Source: CAZXVW01 sp964644025 (GTDB lineage: Bacteria; Acidobacteriota; Terriglobia; Bryobacterales; Bryobacteraceae). From it: DNA of 21,875 bases. The stretch's first letter is position 1; every line of letters starts with the position of its first letter. The DNA lies in assembly GCA_964644025.1 (NCBI GenBank), contig CAZXVW010000054.1:1-21875 (forward strand). The letters run 5' to 3'. This document shows, piece after piece, positions 1 through 7,773 of the stretch. The position numbers and the translations under genes were made by a program. The notes beneath the pieces are model-generated. The model had not been told where the DNA came from. It did no database searches and was given only the letters and a program-made list of their open reading frames with translations.

Positions 1-981
1 GCCGGCGTCGGCGATGCAGGCGCGGCAGGGAGCGATCGTGCGATCCACGATGGGAGTGATGAGGCGGTCGAACAAGTCGCGCTGCAACTCGCGCTGATAC
101 TTCCGGCCACCGTAAGCGAACTCGATCGTCGTGAACGGCGCGAAGGAGAGACGCTCCTTGGCGGCAATGACGGCCTGGCGCAGCAACTGCACGGCGTCGC
201 TCTTGCCGGTGAGATCCTCGCCCCATTCGCTGGCAATGTCCTCCAGGGCGATTCGCAGCAGGAGGTTGTCAATGTCGTCGCCGCCGAGGTGGGTGTCTCC
301 ATTGGTGGCAAGCACCTCGAAGATCCCCTGGTGCAGCTTCAGAATCGAGATATCGAAAGTTCCGCCGCCGAGGTCATAGACGGCGACCACGCCGTCGCGG
401 CGCTTGTCAAGGCCATAGGCCAGAGCGGCGGCGGTCGGCTCGTTCACCAGGCGGAGCACCTCGAGGCCGGCAATGCGGCCGGCGTCCTTGGTGGCCTGCC
501 GCTGGGCGTCGTTGAAATACGCCGGAACGGTGATGACGGCCTGCGCCACCGGCTCGCCGAGGTAATCTTCGGCGTTCTTCTTGAGCTGGCGGAGCACGAA
601 GGCGGAAATTTCCGGCGGGGTGAAGATCCGGTCTCCGAGCTGGAGGCGGATGACCGACTCGCTGCCCTCGGCCACGTGGAACGGAAACAGCTCGAGTTCG
701 CCGGCGAGGTCGGCGATGCCGCGGCCCATGAGGCGCTTGACCGAGTAAATGGTCCGCGCGGGTTCGGTGACCAGGCGCCGCCGCGCCTCCTCGCCGACCA
801 CGATTTCCCCGTCGGCCGTGTAGGAAACCACGCTCGGGGTGAGCTTGTTGCCGCCAGCCTCCGGGATTACCTTGGGCGTGGCCGCGTCCATCCAGGCGAT
901 GAGGCTGTTGGTGGTGCCGAGATCAATGCCGACCACGCGTGATCGCTTGTGCGACCCGAAATCAATTTGAAATGTTGACAT
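1..981 (-). CDS. hscA: Hsp70-family chaperone HscA, N-terminal 327 residues (runs off left edge)
   Basis: Hsp70 chaperone specialised for iron-sulfur cluster transfer from the scaffold IscU, an inference from its place in the isc operon. The visible part is almost the whole ATPase domain. It has the phosphate-1 motif GIDLGTTNS (about residues 18-26), VPAYFNDAQRQATKDAG (152-168), the NEPTAAALAYGL segment (180-191) and the phosphate-2 motif DLGGGTFDIS (203-212). The C-terminal nucleotide-binding part and the substrate-binding domain lie beyond position 1. The ATG at 979-981 sits three bases after the hscB stop, so translation is probably coupled; no strong ribosome binding site is visible. DnaK is the alternative by sequence alone, but a generic DnaK would not be expected directly behind hscB. 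Confidence 0.9.
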   Translation of the reverse strand, partial: MSTFQIDFGSHKRSRVVGIDLGTTNSLIAWMDAATPKVIPEAGGNKLTPSVVSYTADGEIVVGEEARRRLVTEPARTIYSVKRLMGRGIADLAGELELFPFHVAEGSESVIRLQLGDRIFTPPEISAFVLRQLKKNAEDYLGEPVAQAVITVPAYFNDAQRQATKDAGRIAGLEVLRLVNEPTAAALAYGLDKRRDGVVAVYDLGGGTFDISILKLHQGIFEVLATNGDTHLGGDDIDNLLLRIALEDIASEWGEDLTGKSDAVQLLRQAVIAAKERLSFAPFTTIEFAYGGRKYQRELQRDLFDRLITPIVDRTIAPCRACIADAG

Positions 982-984
982 AGG

Positions 985-1617
985 CTAGGCCGCGAGTTCC
1001 TTGTCCACTTCGGCCACCAGGTTTTGGATATAGCGGCGGCGGTCCAGCAAGGCGCGAATGTCAGCGAGGACGTGTTCCGACTTGCTGGCGTCGTACTCGT
1101 CGAACAGGTTTTTCAGCTCCCGGTCCATCTCTTCCCGCATGGCGGTGAACTTGTCCCGGGCCACGGTGAGTTCGGCCCGGGCGGAATCGTCGCCGGAGCG
1201 CAGTTCCTCGAGCGTCATGTTGAGCTCGAAGACCTCCTCGAGCAGTTCGGGGTCCACGTTCTTCGAACGGGGCTCGACGGCTTCGAACCCGGCTTGTTTG
1301 AGGACGTACTCGGCGCGGGAAACCGGGTCACGAAGGATACGGTAGGCGTCGTTGAGGATGGCGGCCGCCTCCAGCGAGTACTGCTGTTCGGTGCCGGGCT
1401 TGCGGGTATAACGGTCCGGGTGAAGCAACCGGCTGAGGTCGTAAAAGCGTCTTCTGAGATCGTCCTCGTCGAGGTTGAGCTTGCGTTCCAGGCCGAAGAA
1501 CTCGTAGTAGTCGAGCCGGGGCTTTTGCAAACTGTGGCAGTACTTGCAGAACAGCGAGTTCTCGGCGGGGGTGCCGCACTGCCAGCATTCCTCAGCGTGT
1601 TGGAACCGGTTTTCCAT
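985..1617 (-). CDS. hscB: Co-chaperone HscB with N-terminal zinc-finger-like cysteines
   Basis: J-domain co-chaperone that brings IscU to HscA and stimulates its ATPase. The J-domain spans about residues 36-100 and carries the essential HPD motif at 66-68 (HPDRY). The rest is the helical C-terminal domain that binds IscU, ending in an acidic, charged coil. Residues 11-27 carry two CxxC pairs (C11, C14, C24, C27), as in eukaryotic HSC20 and unlike short E. coli HscB. I chose the ATG at 1615-1617, which overlaps the iscA stop by one base (TAATG), giving 210 residues. A longer reading from 1641 adds eight residues (MWFFVHSI) lying inside iscA and is less likely. Sits between iscA and hscA in the operon. 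Confidence 0.9.
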   Translation of the reverse strand: MENRFQHAEECWQCGTPAENSLFCKYCHSLQKPRLDYYEFFGLERKLNLDEDDLRRRFYDLSRLLHPDRYTRKPGTEQQYSLEAAAILNDAYRILRDPVSRAEYVLKQAGFEAVEPRSKNVDPELLEEVFELNMTLEELRSGDDSARAELTVARDKFTAMREEMDRELKNLFDEYDASKSEHVLADIRALLDRRRYIQNLVAEVDKELAA

Positions 1618-1958
1618 TATGCTGTGAACGAAGAACCACAACTGCAGCTTTGCCGCGCATTCGGGTTTTCGAAGCTGAAGCCCGAATACATGAGAGACTC
1701 CTTGTAATCCAAGGTGACGCCGTTAAGATAGAGCATGCTCTTCGGGTCGATGTAGATCTTTACGCCGTCAAACTCAAACACGTGGTCGTTCGGGCGCTGG
1801 TTCGGCTCGAACTTGAACTGGTAGCTGAGGCCGGAGCAGCCGCCGCCCAGCACGCCAAGGCGCAGACCCCCGCTGACGCCCTCGCGCCGGAAAGCCTCTT
1901 TGATCTTGGCCACCGCCTTCGGGGTGACCTGAATGTTCATGGATGCGGTTTCTGCCAT
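1617..1958 (-). CDS. iscA: A-type iron-sulfur carrier protein IscA
   Basis: Small A-type carrier (113 residues) that receives Fe-S clusters from the IscU scaffold and passes them to apo-proteins. The three conserved cluster-ligand cysteines are present: C41 in GGGCSGLSYQF, and C105 and C107 in the C-terminal SCSCGSSF. Length and spacing fit the IscA/ErpA/HesB family. The start ATG directly abuts the iscU stop (TAGATG), with a GGAAGG ribosome binding site inside the end of iscU. A later in-frame Met at residue 7 lacks such a site. ErpA is the alternative name; position inside the isc cluster favours IscA. Confidence 0.93.
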   Translation of the reverse strand: MAETASMNIQVTPKAVAKIKEAFRREGVSGGLRLGVLGGGCSGLSYQFKFEPNQRPNDHVFEFDGVKIYIDPKSMLYLNGVTLDYKESLMYSGFSFENPNARQSCSCGSSFTA

Positions 1959-2381
1959 CTATACCTTCCCGGTGACGGCGGCTTCGGGTTTCGAGTTCGC
2001 CGCCTGTTTTTTCCGATAGTCTTCGATCGCCGCCTTGATGGCGTCCTCGGCCAGCACGGAACAATGGATCTTGACCGGCGGGAGGCTGAGCTCATTGACG
2101 ATGGCGGTGTTTTTGATCTTCAGCGCCTCGTCGACGCTCTTGCCCTTCAACCACTCGGTGGCCAGCGAGGAACTGGCGATCGCGCTGCCGCAGCCGAAGG
2201 TCTTGAACTTGGCGTCGTCGATAATCCCAGTTTCCTCGTTCACCTTGATTTGCAGCTTCATGACGTCGCCGCACTCCGGGGCGCCCACCATCCCCGTGCC
2301 AACATTCGGATCACGCTTATCCAGAGACCCCACGTTCCGGGGGTTGTTGTAATGGTCGAGAACCTTATCTGAATATCCCAT
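1959..2381 (-). CDS. iscU: Iron-sulfur cluster assembly scaffold IscU
   Basis: Scaffold on which [2Fe-2S] clusters are built from IscS-derived sulfur. The three cluster-ligand cysteines are C37 (APECGD), C64 (FGCGSA) and C107 (KIHCSVLAED). The HscA recognition motif LPPVK is intact at residues 100-104, which links this protein to the downstream hscB and hscA. The length of 140 residues is slightly more than the usual 128 because of a short polar tail. An AAGGGA ribosome binding site precedes the ATG. A gap of 66 bases separates it from iscS, the largest spacing in the operon. IscU-type rather than SufU-type: it lacks the SufU insertion. Confidence 0.95.
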   Translation of the reverse strand: MGYSDKVLDHYNNPRNVGSLDKRDPNVGTGMVGAPECGDVMKLQIKVNEETGIIDDAKFKTFGCGSAIASSSLATEWLKGKSVDEALKIKNTAIVNELSLPPVKIHCSVLAEDAIKAAIEDYRKKQAANSKPEAAVTGKV

Positions 2382-2447
2382 GCTGATCCCTTCTTATTGT
2401 TCCAAAGTTTCCCTCTGAGAAAAACTTCCCGCCGCGAGCCGCCAGGC

Positions 2448-3662
2448 TCAGCGGGAATCCCACTCCATCCTTTTCACGTCGACGCCTTCCTTGGCCATCT
2501 CGTACAGCGGAGAAAGCTCGCGGAGTTTCTTGACCACTGCGACCACCTTGTCGCCCACGTAATCCACTTCCTCTTCGGTGTTGAAGCGTCCCAGGCCGAA
2601 GCGGATGGAGGAGTGCGCCAGATCGTCGCCGGTGCCGAGCGCCTTGAGCACGTAACTCGGCTCCAGGGTGGCCGAGGTGCAGGCTGAGCCGCTGGAGACA
2701 GCCACGTCGCTGATGCCCATCAGCAGCGACTCCCCTTCGACGTAGGCAAAACTCATGTTCAGATTCTGGGGCAGGCGATGTTCCATGCTGCCGTTGATGT
2801 ACACCTCGTCCAGCTCCCGGAGCAGTTTGTCCTTCAGCTTGTCGCGCAGCCGGGCCAGCCGGGCCGACTCGTCGGCCATCTCCCGCTGGCAGATAGCGCA
2901 GGCCTCGCCGAAGCCGACGATGCCAGGAACGTTCAGGGTGCCGGACCTCATCCCGCGTTCGTGGCCGCCGCCGTCCATCTGGGCCGTGAGGCGCACCCGC
3001 GGGTCCCGGCGGCGGACATAAAGCGCTCCCACGCCTTTCGGCCCGTAGATCTTGTGGGCGGAAAGGGAAGCGAGATGGATATTGTCGTCAATCACGTTCA
3101 CCGGAATCTTGCCCGCCGCTTGTACCGCGTCGCTATGGAACAGCACTCCTTTTTCTTCGGCGATGCGGCCGATCTCGCGGATGGGCTGGATGACGCCGAT
3201 CTCGTTGTTCGCATACATTACGCTGATCAGGATCGTGGCGTCGGTGATGGCGTCACGGAGCCTGTCAAGGTCGATCAAGCCCCCGGAGTCGACCGGCAGA
3301 TAGGTGACCCGGAAGCCCCGTGTTTCCAGCTTCTTGGCCGTGTCCAGCACCGCCTTGTGCTCGGTGGCCACGGTGATGATGTGATTGCCTTTCTCGGCGT
3401 ACATCTCGGCCACGCCCTTCAAGGCCAGGTTGTCGGACTCGGTGGCGCCGCTGGTGAAAATGATTTCCTTCGGATGCGCGCCGATCAGGTCAGCGATCTG
3501 TTTCCGGGCCTTGTCGACGGCTTCCTCGGCTTCCCAGCCGAAACTATGATTGCGGCTGGCCGCATTGCCGAATTTGTCCTGGAAGTAAGGGAGCATGGCG
3601 TCGAGCACCCTCGGGTCCACCGGCGTCGTCGCCTGATAATCCATGTAAATGGGCAGTTTCAT
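2448..3662 (-). CDS. iscS: Cysteine desulfurase IscS
   Basis: PLP-dependent cysteine desulfurase (404 residues, the normal length) that supplies persulfide sulfur to IscU. Visible landmarks are the N-terminal MDYQATTPVDPRVLDAM, the His of ATEHKAVLD (H102) that stacks on PLP, the HSDAVQAAGKIP segment, the Schiff-base lysine K204 in SAHKIYGPKG, and the mobile-loop catalytic cysteine C328 in SSGSACTSA. This is the group I (IscS/NifS) pattern, not SufS. The ATG follows the iscR stop by 15 bases and has a GAGGAAG-type ribosome binding site. NifS is the alternative, but there are no nif genes nearby. Confidence 0.96.
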   Translation of the reverse strand: MKLPIYMDYQATTPVDPRVLDAMLPYFQDKFGNAASRNHSFGWEAEEAVDKARKQIADLIGAHPKEIIFTSGATESDNLALKGVAEMYAEKGNHIITVATEHKAVLDTAKKLETRGFRVTYLPVDSGGLIDLDRLRDAITDATILISVMYANNEIGVIQPIREIGRIAEEKGVLFHSDAVQAAGKIPVNVIDDNIHLASLSAHKIYGPKGVGALYVRRRDPRVRLTAQMDGGGHERGMRSGTLNVPGIVGFGEACAICQREMADESARLARLRDKLKDKLLRELDEVYINGSMEHRLPQNLNMSFAYVEGESLLMGISDVAVSSGSACTSATLEPSYVLKALGTGDDLAHSSIRFGLGRFNTEEEVDYVGDKVVAVVKKLRELSPLYEMAKEGVDVKRMEWDSR

Positions 3663-3677
3663 GTTCGAGTTTCTTCC

Positions 3678-4172
3678 TCAGCCCGGTAGTGCCGAAAGTT
3701 TCTCCGGGCGATCGGCGGGACTGTCTGCCGCCCGCTCGCACCCGTCCGGGAGCGAAAGCGTCCCGGCATCGGCGCCGGCCAGGTCCTTCATTGTGATGCC
3801 GGCCAGCAAGTTCCGGATTTCTTCCTGCACTTTCTGCAACGGTTCCCGGACACTGCACAGCTCCAGTTGATCGCAGCAGCCTTGCGCGGCCGAGCAGGAG
3901 GTGAGCACGACCGGCCCGTCGATGGCCCGGATCACTTCCAGCGCGCTGATCCGGTGCGGATCGCGGGCAAGACGATAACCTCCCCGGGTACCATACACGG
4001 AGGCCAGCAGCCCAGCCCGGGTCAGCCTCTGCAAGACCTTTGACAGAAGGTGCGCTGGAATCCGGTACCGGTCCGCTATCTGTTTGGCGCTGGCGTTCTC
4101 CTGGGGTCCGAGGACGGCCAGGTGCTTCAGAGCGATCAGCCCGTAGCCGCTTCGTTTGCTCAATCTCAGCAT
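3678..4172 (-). CDS. iscR: Rrf2-family Fe-S regulator IscR
   Basis: Winged-helix Rrf2 regulator expected to bind a [2Fe-2S] cluster and repress the isc operon when clusters are plentiful. The N-terminal helix-turn-helix runs MLRLSKRSGYGLIAL to the wing motif YGTRGGYRLAR. The cluster-binding loop, numbered from the chosen start, has C93, C99, C100 and C106. The E. coli His ligand (H107) is replaced by an Arg in CSVREPL. The open frame reaches an upstream ATG at 4211, but that codon lies within the predicted -10 box, so the ATG at 4170-4172 is the credible start (164 residues). The C-terminal tail is proline and glycine rich. First gene of iscRSUA-hscBA. Confidence 0.92.
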   Translation of the reverse strand: MLRLSKRSGYGLIALKHLAVLGPQENASAKQIADRYRIPAHLLSKVLQRLTRAGLLASVYGTRGGYRLARDPHRISALEVIRAIDGPVVLTSCSAAQGCCDQLELCSVREPLQKVQEEIRNLLAGITMKDLAGADAGTLSLPDGCERAADSPADRPEKLSALPG

Positions 4173-4185
4173 TGTGAAGATCTCA

Positions 4186-4198
4186 GACCATTTTGGTC
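4186..4198. promoter_or_regulatory. Probable IscR/Rrf2 operator (perfect palindrome GACCATTTTGGTC)
   Basis: A 13-base palindrome with 5-base arms (GACCA and TGGTC) around a 3-base centre lies between the predicted -10 box and the iscR start, at about +2 to +14. On the minus strand it reads within ATAGGACCAAAATGGTC. This resembles the ATA..GACT-AT-rich-AGTC type 1 IscR site. Such a position would let a bound repressor block transcription, so autoregulation by IscR is the natural inference. Confidence 0.7.
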
Positions 4199-4206
4199 CT
4201 ATATCA

Positions 4207-4236
4207 ATCATAGGCAGAATCGTGGTTTCTTGTCAA
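4207..4236 (-). promoter_or_regulatory. Sigma70-type promoter of the isc operon
   Basis: On the minus strand a perfect TTGACA (4231-4236) is followed by an 18-base spacer and TATGAT (4207-4212). The predicted transcription start is near 4200, about 28 bases before the iscR ATG at 4172. It matches the consensus more closely than any other site in the window. Confidence 0.8.
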
Positions 4237-4455
4237 GTCGGCCAAGGCATACTTTTCATGGGGTTAAACCAAGAGTGAAACGGTCACATATTAAGCGGGT
4301 GCGGCGGCAGGCGGGTTCGGGAGAGGAAACCGCCAGGAAGGGTTGCCGCAATGGACGGGGGTGCCGGGCGGGGGACGCTGATCCGGAGGTTCACGGAGCC
4401 GGAGCGCCTGGTGGCGCAGCCCCCCGCGAGCCTCGTCGGTGATACTCTATGGAGC

Positions 4456-4581
4456 ATGATCTCTCGCAGAATCAGCCTGCTGTTGCTCCTGGCGCTGGGT
4501 GCCTGGTTCCTCGACGCCTGTGCGAACCAGGATTACGTGGTGAAGACGCCGGTTCCGCCGCCGCCGAAACCCCGAAACTAG
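4456..4581 (+). CDS. Small proline-rich lipoprotein (41 residues)
   Basis: Tiny predicted lipoprotein. A positively charged start (MISRR) and a leucine-rich helix lead to C22 in FLDAC, a plausible but imperfect lipobox because Asp precedes Ala. The mature peptide would be only 20 residues and ends in a proline run (TPVPPPPKPRN). The frame is open further upstream to 4351, but only the start at 4456 puts the signal sequence at the N-terminus. It ends 35 bases before the acyltransferase gene and is probably co-transcribed with it. I recognise no family and assign no function. Confidence 0.55.
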   Translation: MISRRISLLLLLALGAWFLDACANQDYVVKTPVPPPPKPRN

Positions 4582-4616
4582 CCGATGCCCAACAGCTTTG
4601 GCGGGAAGGGAACTCC

Positions 4617-5690
4617 ATGATCGAAAAGCCGAAAAAAAAGGTGGAACGAAATCTTGCCCTGGACGCCTACCGGGGGTTCATCATGTTGATGCTGATCTCG
4701 CATGGGTTCGGCTTTGGGCAGCTCCAGGGTGATCCCACCTACGGGCGCATCGCCAGTTGGTTTGAGCACGCCAAGTGGGCCGGGCCGGTGTTCTGGGACA
4801 TGATCCAGCCCGGATTCATGTACATCGTTGGTGTGGCCATGCCGTTTGCCATTGCCATCCGCATGCAACGGGGCTTCACGTTTCAGCAGGAGACCATGCA
4901 CGTGATCTATCGCGCCCTGCGGCTGATCATTCTCAGCCAGGTTCTGACCGCCATCGGGCGGGGATCAGTCCGCTTCCAGATGATCAACGTCCTCTGCCAG
5001 ATCGCGCTCACCTATTTCCTGGTGTTCTGGATCATACAATTGCGCTTCCGCTGGCAGGCGGCGATCGCGGCCTTTCTGCTGGTGTTCCACACGGCGTTGT
5101 TCTACATGTTTCCGGGACCGAACGGTCCCTACTCGATGGACGGCAATATCGGCCAGGTGATCGACAAAGCCTTGCTGGGCTATGTCTATCCTGGCCGGTG
5201 GGTGGGAATCAACTTCATTACGAGCACGGTCACCACGCTGTTCGGCGCCTGGACCGGGCAACTGCTGATGAGCGATCGCCGGCCACGGGAGATCATCAAG
5301 ATCCTGGCCGCCGGGTCAGTGGCCGGCTGGGTGCTGGGGATCCTATTCAGCCCCTGGAACCCGATCGTCAAGCGCATTTGCACGGCGACGTTCACCCTCT
5401 ACAGCGGCGGTTGGGTGGTCTTCATGATGCTGCTGTTCTACGTGACCGTCGAGCTGCTGAAGCTGCGCCGGTGGACCTTCCCGCTGGTGGTGCTCGGCGC
5501 GAACTCGATTTTCATTTACTCGGTCAGCATGGTGTTGCACAAGTGGCTGGACAACGCGGTGGCGGTGTTCACCGGTGGCTTCACCTTCATTGGGACACTG
5601 GCGCCGGTTGCGCAGGCCTGCGCGGTGGTGCTGGTGATGTGGTATCTGAACTACTGGCTCTACAAGCGGCGGATCTTCATCAAAGTGTGA
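4617..5690 (+). CDS. Multi-pass membrane acyltransferase, NagX/HGSNAT-like
   Basis: Integral membrane protein of 357 residues with about ten hydrophobic segments. It starts with basic residues, followed by the LALDAYRGFIMLMLISHGF motif typical of the DUF5009/heparan-alpha-glucosaminide acetyltransferase (NagX) group, whose members transfer acetyl groups to sugars across the membrane. The conserved His of the ISHGFG segment is a candidate catalytic residue. The ATG at 4617 follows GGGAAGGGAACTCC, a good ribosome binding site; the frame is open upstream to 4449, but that stretch overlaps the lipoprotein gene in another frame and is not credible coding. The sugar substrate cannot be read from the sequence. 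It may act on cell-envelope sugars. Confidence 0.75.
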   Translation: MIEKPKKKVERNLALDAYRGFIMLMLISHGFGFGQLQGDPTYGRIASWFEHAKWAGPVFWDMIQPGFMYIVGVAMPFAIAIRMQRGFTFQQETMHVIYRALRLIILSQVLTAIGRGSVRFQMINVLCQIALTYFLVFWIIQLRFRWQAAIAAFLLVFHTALFYMFPGPNGPYSMDGNIGQVIDKALLGYVYPGRWVGINFITSTVTTLFGAWTGQLLMSDRRPREIIKILAAGSVAGWVLGILFSPWNPIVKRICTATFTLYSGGWVVFMMLLFYVTVELLKLRRWTFPLVVLGANSIFIYSVSMVLHKWLDNAVAVFTGGFTFIGTLAPVAQACAVVLVMWYLNYWLYKRRIFIKV

Positions 5691-5784
5691 GGAAGGGCGC
5701 CGGGATGGCCCCGGGCGTGAGCCTGTCGCCGCCGGATGGGATGGGGCTCGGGACGGCCAGCGCCGGGGAAAGATCGCCAGCGGG

Positions 5785-6551
5785 CTAGCGCGATGGGAGG
5801 CCGCCGACTGGTCCGCCGCCGCGGCCGATCAACGCCACTGCTCCGGCGGCGGGCCGCACGGGGACTCGTGCCTCCACCCGTGCTCGAACGTCGGCTTCGA
5901 CCCGCATCGTCTGCTGCGGCGTGAAACCCTGACGGCCGAAGTAGGCGTCCTCAAGGTCCTTGCGGTTCCAATGCGGACGCATGATGCCGCGACGGGAGTG
6001 GTTGTTGGCACCCAGGAGCAGGTGACCGATTTCGTGAGCGGCCACAACTCCTAGGGTCAGGCCTGTACACACATTTGTTGACAACCGTGAGGCGAAGATT
6101 CCTACGGCTGCTCTGGAAAGTTTATCCCAGGTCAAGGTTTCGACGCGATTGTAATAGATGCTGACGAGGTTGCCAGTCCCCCATTGGGAGGCGCGAACGC
6201 CGCCCCCACGACAGTCTGTAGCTTCCTGAACCGAGGCTGGACGGCGGGAAAGATTCGCAGCACGAAATCGCTGGGGCCACCCGGCTCCCGGCAAGCAGGA
6301 TCACGGCTTCCCTCTGCTGCAGGGTGACAGGAAAGCCATTCTGTTTCGATCACCGCACGATCAAATACCTGGGTGGCGACCCTTTGCGCGCGTCTCAGCG
6401 TGCCGCCGGGGACCTCAGCGTAATCGTAGAGTCGAAGCGTGATTACCAGTTTCGACCAGCCCGGTTCGATCGGCGATGCCCCGGCCATGGTGATCGGAGC
6501 CAGGCTCCAAACGAGGCTGACAATCAAGAAGCTCTTGTAGTGCTGGTTCAT
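5785..6551 (-). pseudogene. Secreted HExxH metalloprotease, split by one frameshift
   Basis: Two overlapping frames join into one protein. The first (from the ATG at 6549-6551) begins MNQHYKSFLIVSLVWSLAP, a signal peptide, followed by LYDYAEVPGGTLRRAQRVA and a Cys pair region (SCHPAAEG, DPACREPGG). It reaches AAFAPPNGG near 6180. The second frame continues with TGNLVSIYYNRVETL and then HEIGHLLLGANNHSRRGIM, a zinc-binding HExxH with a third His and a GIM turn, resembling metzincins. Restoring one base in the run of five C (6178-6182 on the plus strand) gives a continuous product. The gene may be truly inactive, the run may vary in length between cells, or this may be a sequencing error. The C-terminal tail is Pro/Gly/Arg rich. 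Homologues are, to my knowledge, common in Acidobacteriota. Confidence 0.75.
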
Positions 6552-6871
6552 GACGGTGACCTTGGTAACCCGTATTGATGGTCTTTTCCCGCTTGCTGAG
6601 CAGGCACCGGGGGCACCAAACCGCCGGAGCTCTGTTGTCTGTCGTAACTGATTGAAATCGCGCTGGTTATCTATACGAGCCACGAAGGCTCCCGACTCTG
6701 GTTATCCGAACGGAGAACGGCTGTCATCCGTTCAAATAATGGAGATGGTCTCCGGGCGGGGTGTGGGAACCGTGAGCACAGGGAGAAGCCGCAACGAAGC
6801 AGTTTCAGGGGAAGGTCCCACGGCAATTGCCGGTAAGGGGAGCGGGGCCCGGAGTCGTGCCCCGGCAGTGC
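6552..6871. other. 320-base intergenic region without a recognised gene
   Basis: Lies between the ABC ATPase stop and the broken protease start. No open frame here looks real. It holds a GAGCC/GGCTC hairpin (6677-6691), two direct copies of CTGGTTATC (6663-6671 and 6698-6706), and the GAACGG repeats listed separately. No remnant of an ABC permease was recognised. Confidence 0.5.
6708..6733. repeat. GAACGG direct and inverted repeat, operator-like
   Basis: Two tandem copies of GAACGG (6708-6713 and 6715-6720) are followed, after seven bases, by the inverse CCGTTC (6728-6733). The last two form a 6-7-6 dyad. It could be a regulator binding site or a short hairpin. No partner regulator is encoded nearby. 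Confidence 0.35.
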
Positions 6872-7609
6872 TTAGTTCAGTACTTCGTCTTTTTCGATCT
6901 TTCCGTCGCGGAGGTGGAGAATGCGCTTGGCGTGGAGGGCGACCTCCAACTCGTGAGTTACCAGAATGATCGTATTGCCCTGCTGGTGCAGACGGTCGAA
7001 AATGGCCATGATCTCGTTGCCGGTGGCCGTGTCGAGGTTTCCGGTCGGCTCATCGGCCAGCAGAATCGAGGGATTGTTCACCAAAGCGCGGGCGATGGCC
7101 ACCCGCTGCCGCTGGCCGCCGGAGAGTTCGGCGGGTTTGTGATACATCCGATGCTCGAGGTCGACGTGGCGCATGGATTCCTTGGCCAGTTGTTCGCGCC
7201 GGTCAGCCGGAACCCCGGCATAGATAAGTGGCAACTCCACATTATGGAGGGCCGTCGCCCGGGGCAGCAGGTTGAAGGTCTGGAAGACGAAGCCGATCTC
7301 TTTGTTGCGGATGCGGGCGAGCTCATCGTCATCCATGTCGCTGACTAGCCGGCCATTGATGAAATACTGGCCGCCAGTAGGAGTATCCAGGCACCCGATC
7401 AGGTTCATCAGCGTGGACTTGCCGGAGCCGGATGGTCCCATCAAGGCCACGTATTCCCCTTTGTGGATCTCGATATCCACACCGGCCACGGCGTGGATCT
7501 CCTCCTCACCCATGACGTAGGTCTTCCACAGATTGTACGTCCGGATGACGATCCCATCGCGTCGTAATTGCTCGCCCTTTTCGGCTAATGCGTCAACTGC
7601 CTGTGCCAT
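6872..7609 (-). CDS. ABC transporter ATP-binding protein, MacB/LolD type
   Basis: Cytoplasmic ATPase subunit of 245 residues. Motifs in order: Walker A GPSGSGKST (58-66), Q-loop Q110 in FVFQTFNLLPR, signature LSGGQRQRVAIARAL (162-176), Walker B ILLADEPTGNLD (182-193) and the switch His H219. FNLLPRATALHNVELPL and DEPTGNLDTATG are typical of the MacB/LolD/FtsE branch, which drives mechanotransmission of lipoproteins, peptides or macrolides. It follows the MacA-like adaptor gene on the same strand after 164 bases. A permease would be expected next, but the region behind it holds no such gene. The ATG has a GGAG about 11 bases upstream. Confidence 0.9.
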   Translation of the reverse strand: MAQAVDALAEKGEQLRRDGIVIRTYNLWKTYVMGEEEIHAVAGVDIEIHKGEYVALMGPSGSGKSTLMNLIGCLDTPTGGQYFINGRLVSDMDDDELARIRNKEIGFVFQTFNLLPRATALHNVELPLIYAGVPADRREQLAKESMRHVDLEHRMYHKPAELSGGQRQRVAIARALVNNPSILLADEPTGNLDTATGNEIMAIFDRLHQQGNTIILVTHELEVALHAKRILHLRDGKIEKDEVLN

Positions 7610-7773
7610 TCGCTGCTACTCCGCTATTTCAGCTTTCGGGCCTTGCCCCAACGGAACAACCCGCGTCGCCGGCAAATCCTTCCGCCCACATCCCTCGCTG
7701 GTGAGCCGCGCGGCGCCGGGACCTTTCTTCATAGTAAAGGCGATGCCCGCGCGCGTCAAAGTTACGCCGCGAG

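Noticed and set aside
289..942. Plus-strand open frame opposite hscA, and similar ones opposite hscB, iscU, iscS and the hfl genes
   Set aside because: Each is a mirror of a well-supported gene and lacks motifs or a ribosome binding site.
4775..5788. 337-residue frame overlapping the acyltransferase on the same strand
   Set aside because: His/Arg/Gly-rich shadow frame. The other frame has membrane helices, a family motif and a good ribosome binding site.
6652..6969. Plus-strand frame rich in Arg/Gly/Ser, considered as a mobile-element or intron remnant
   Set aside because: No catalytic motif, no intron domain V and no terminal repeats; its 3' part is antisense to the ABC ATPase.
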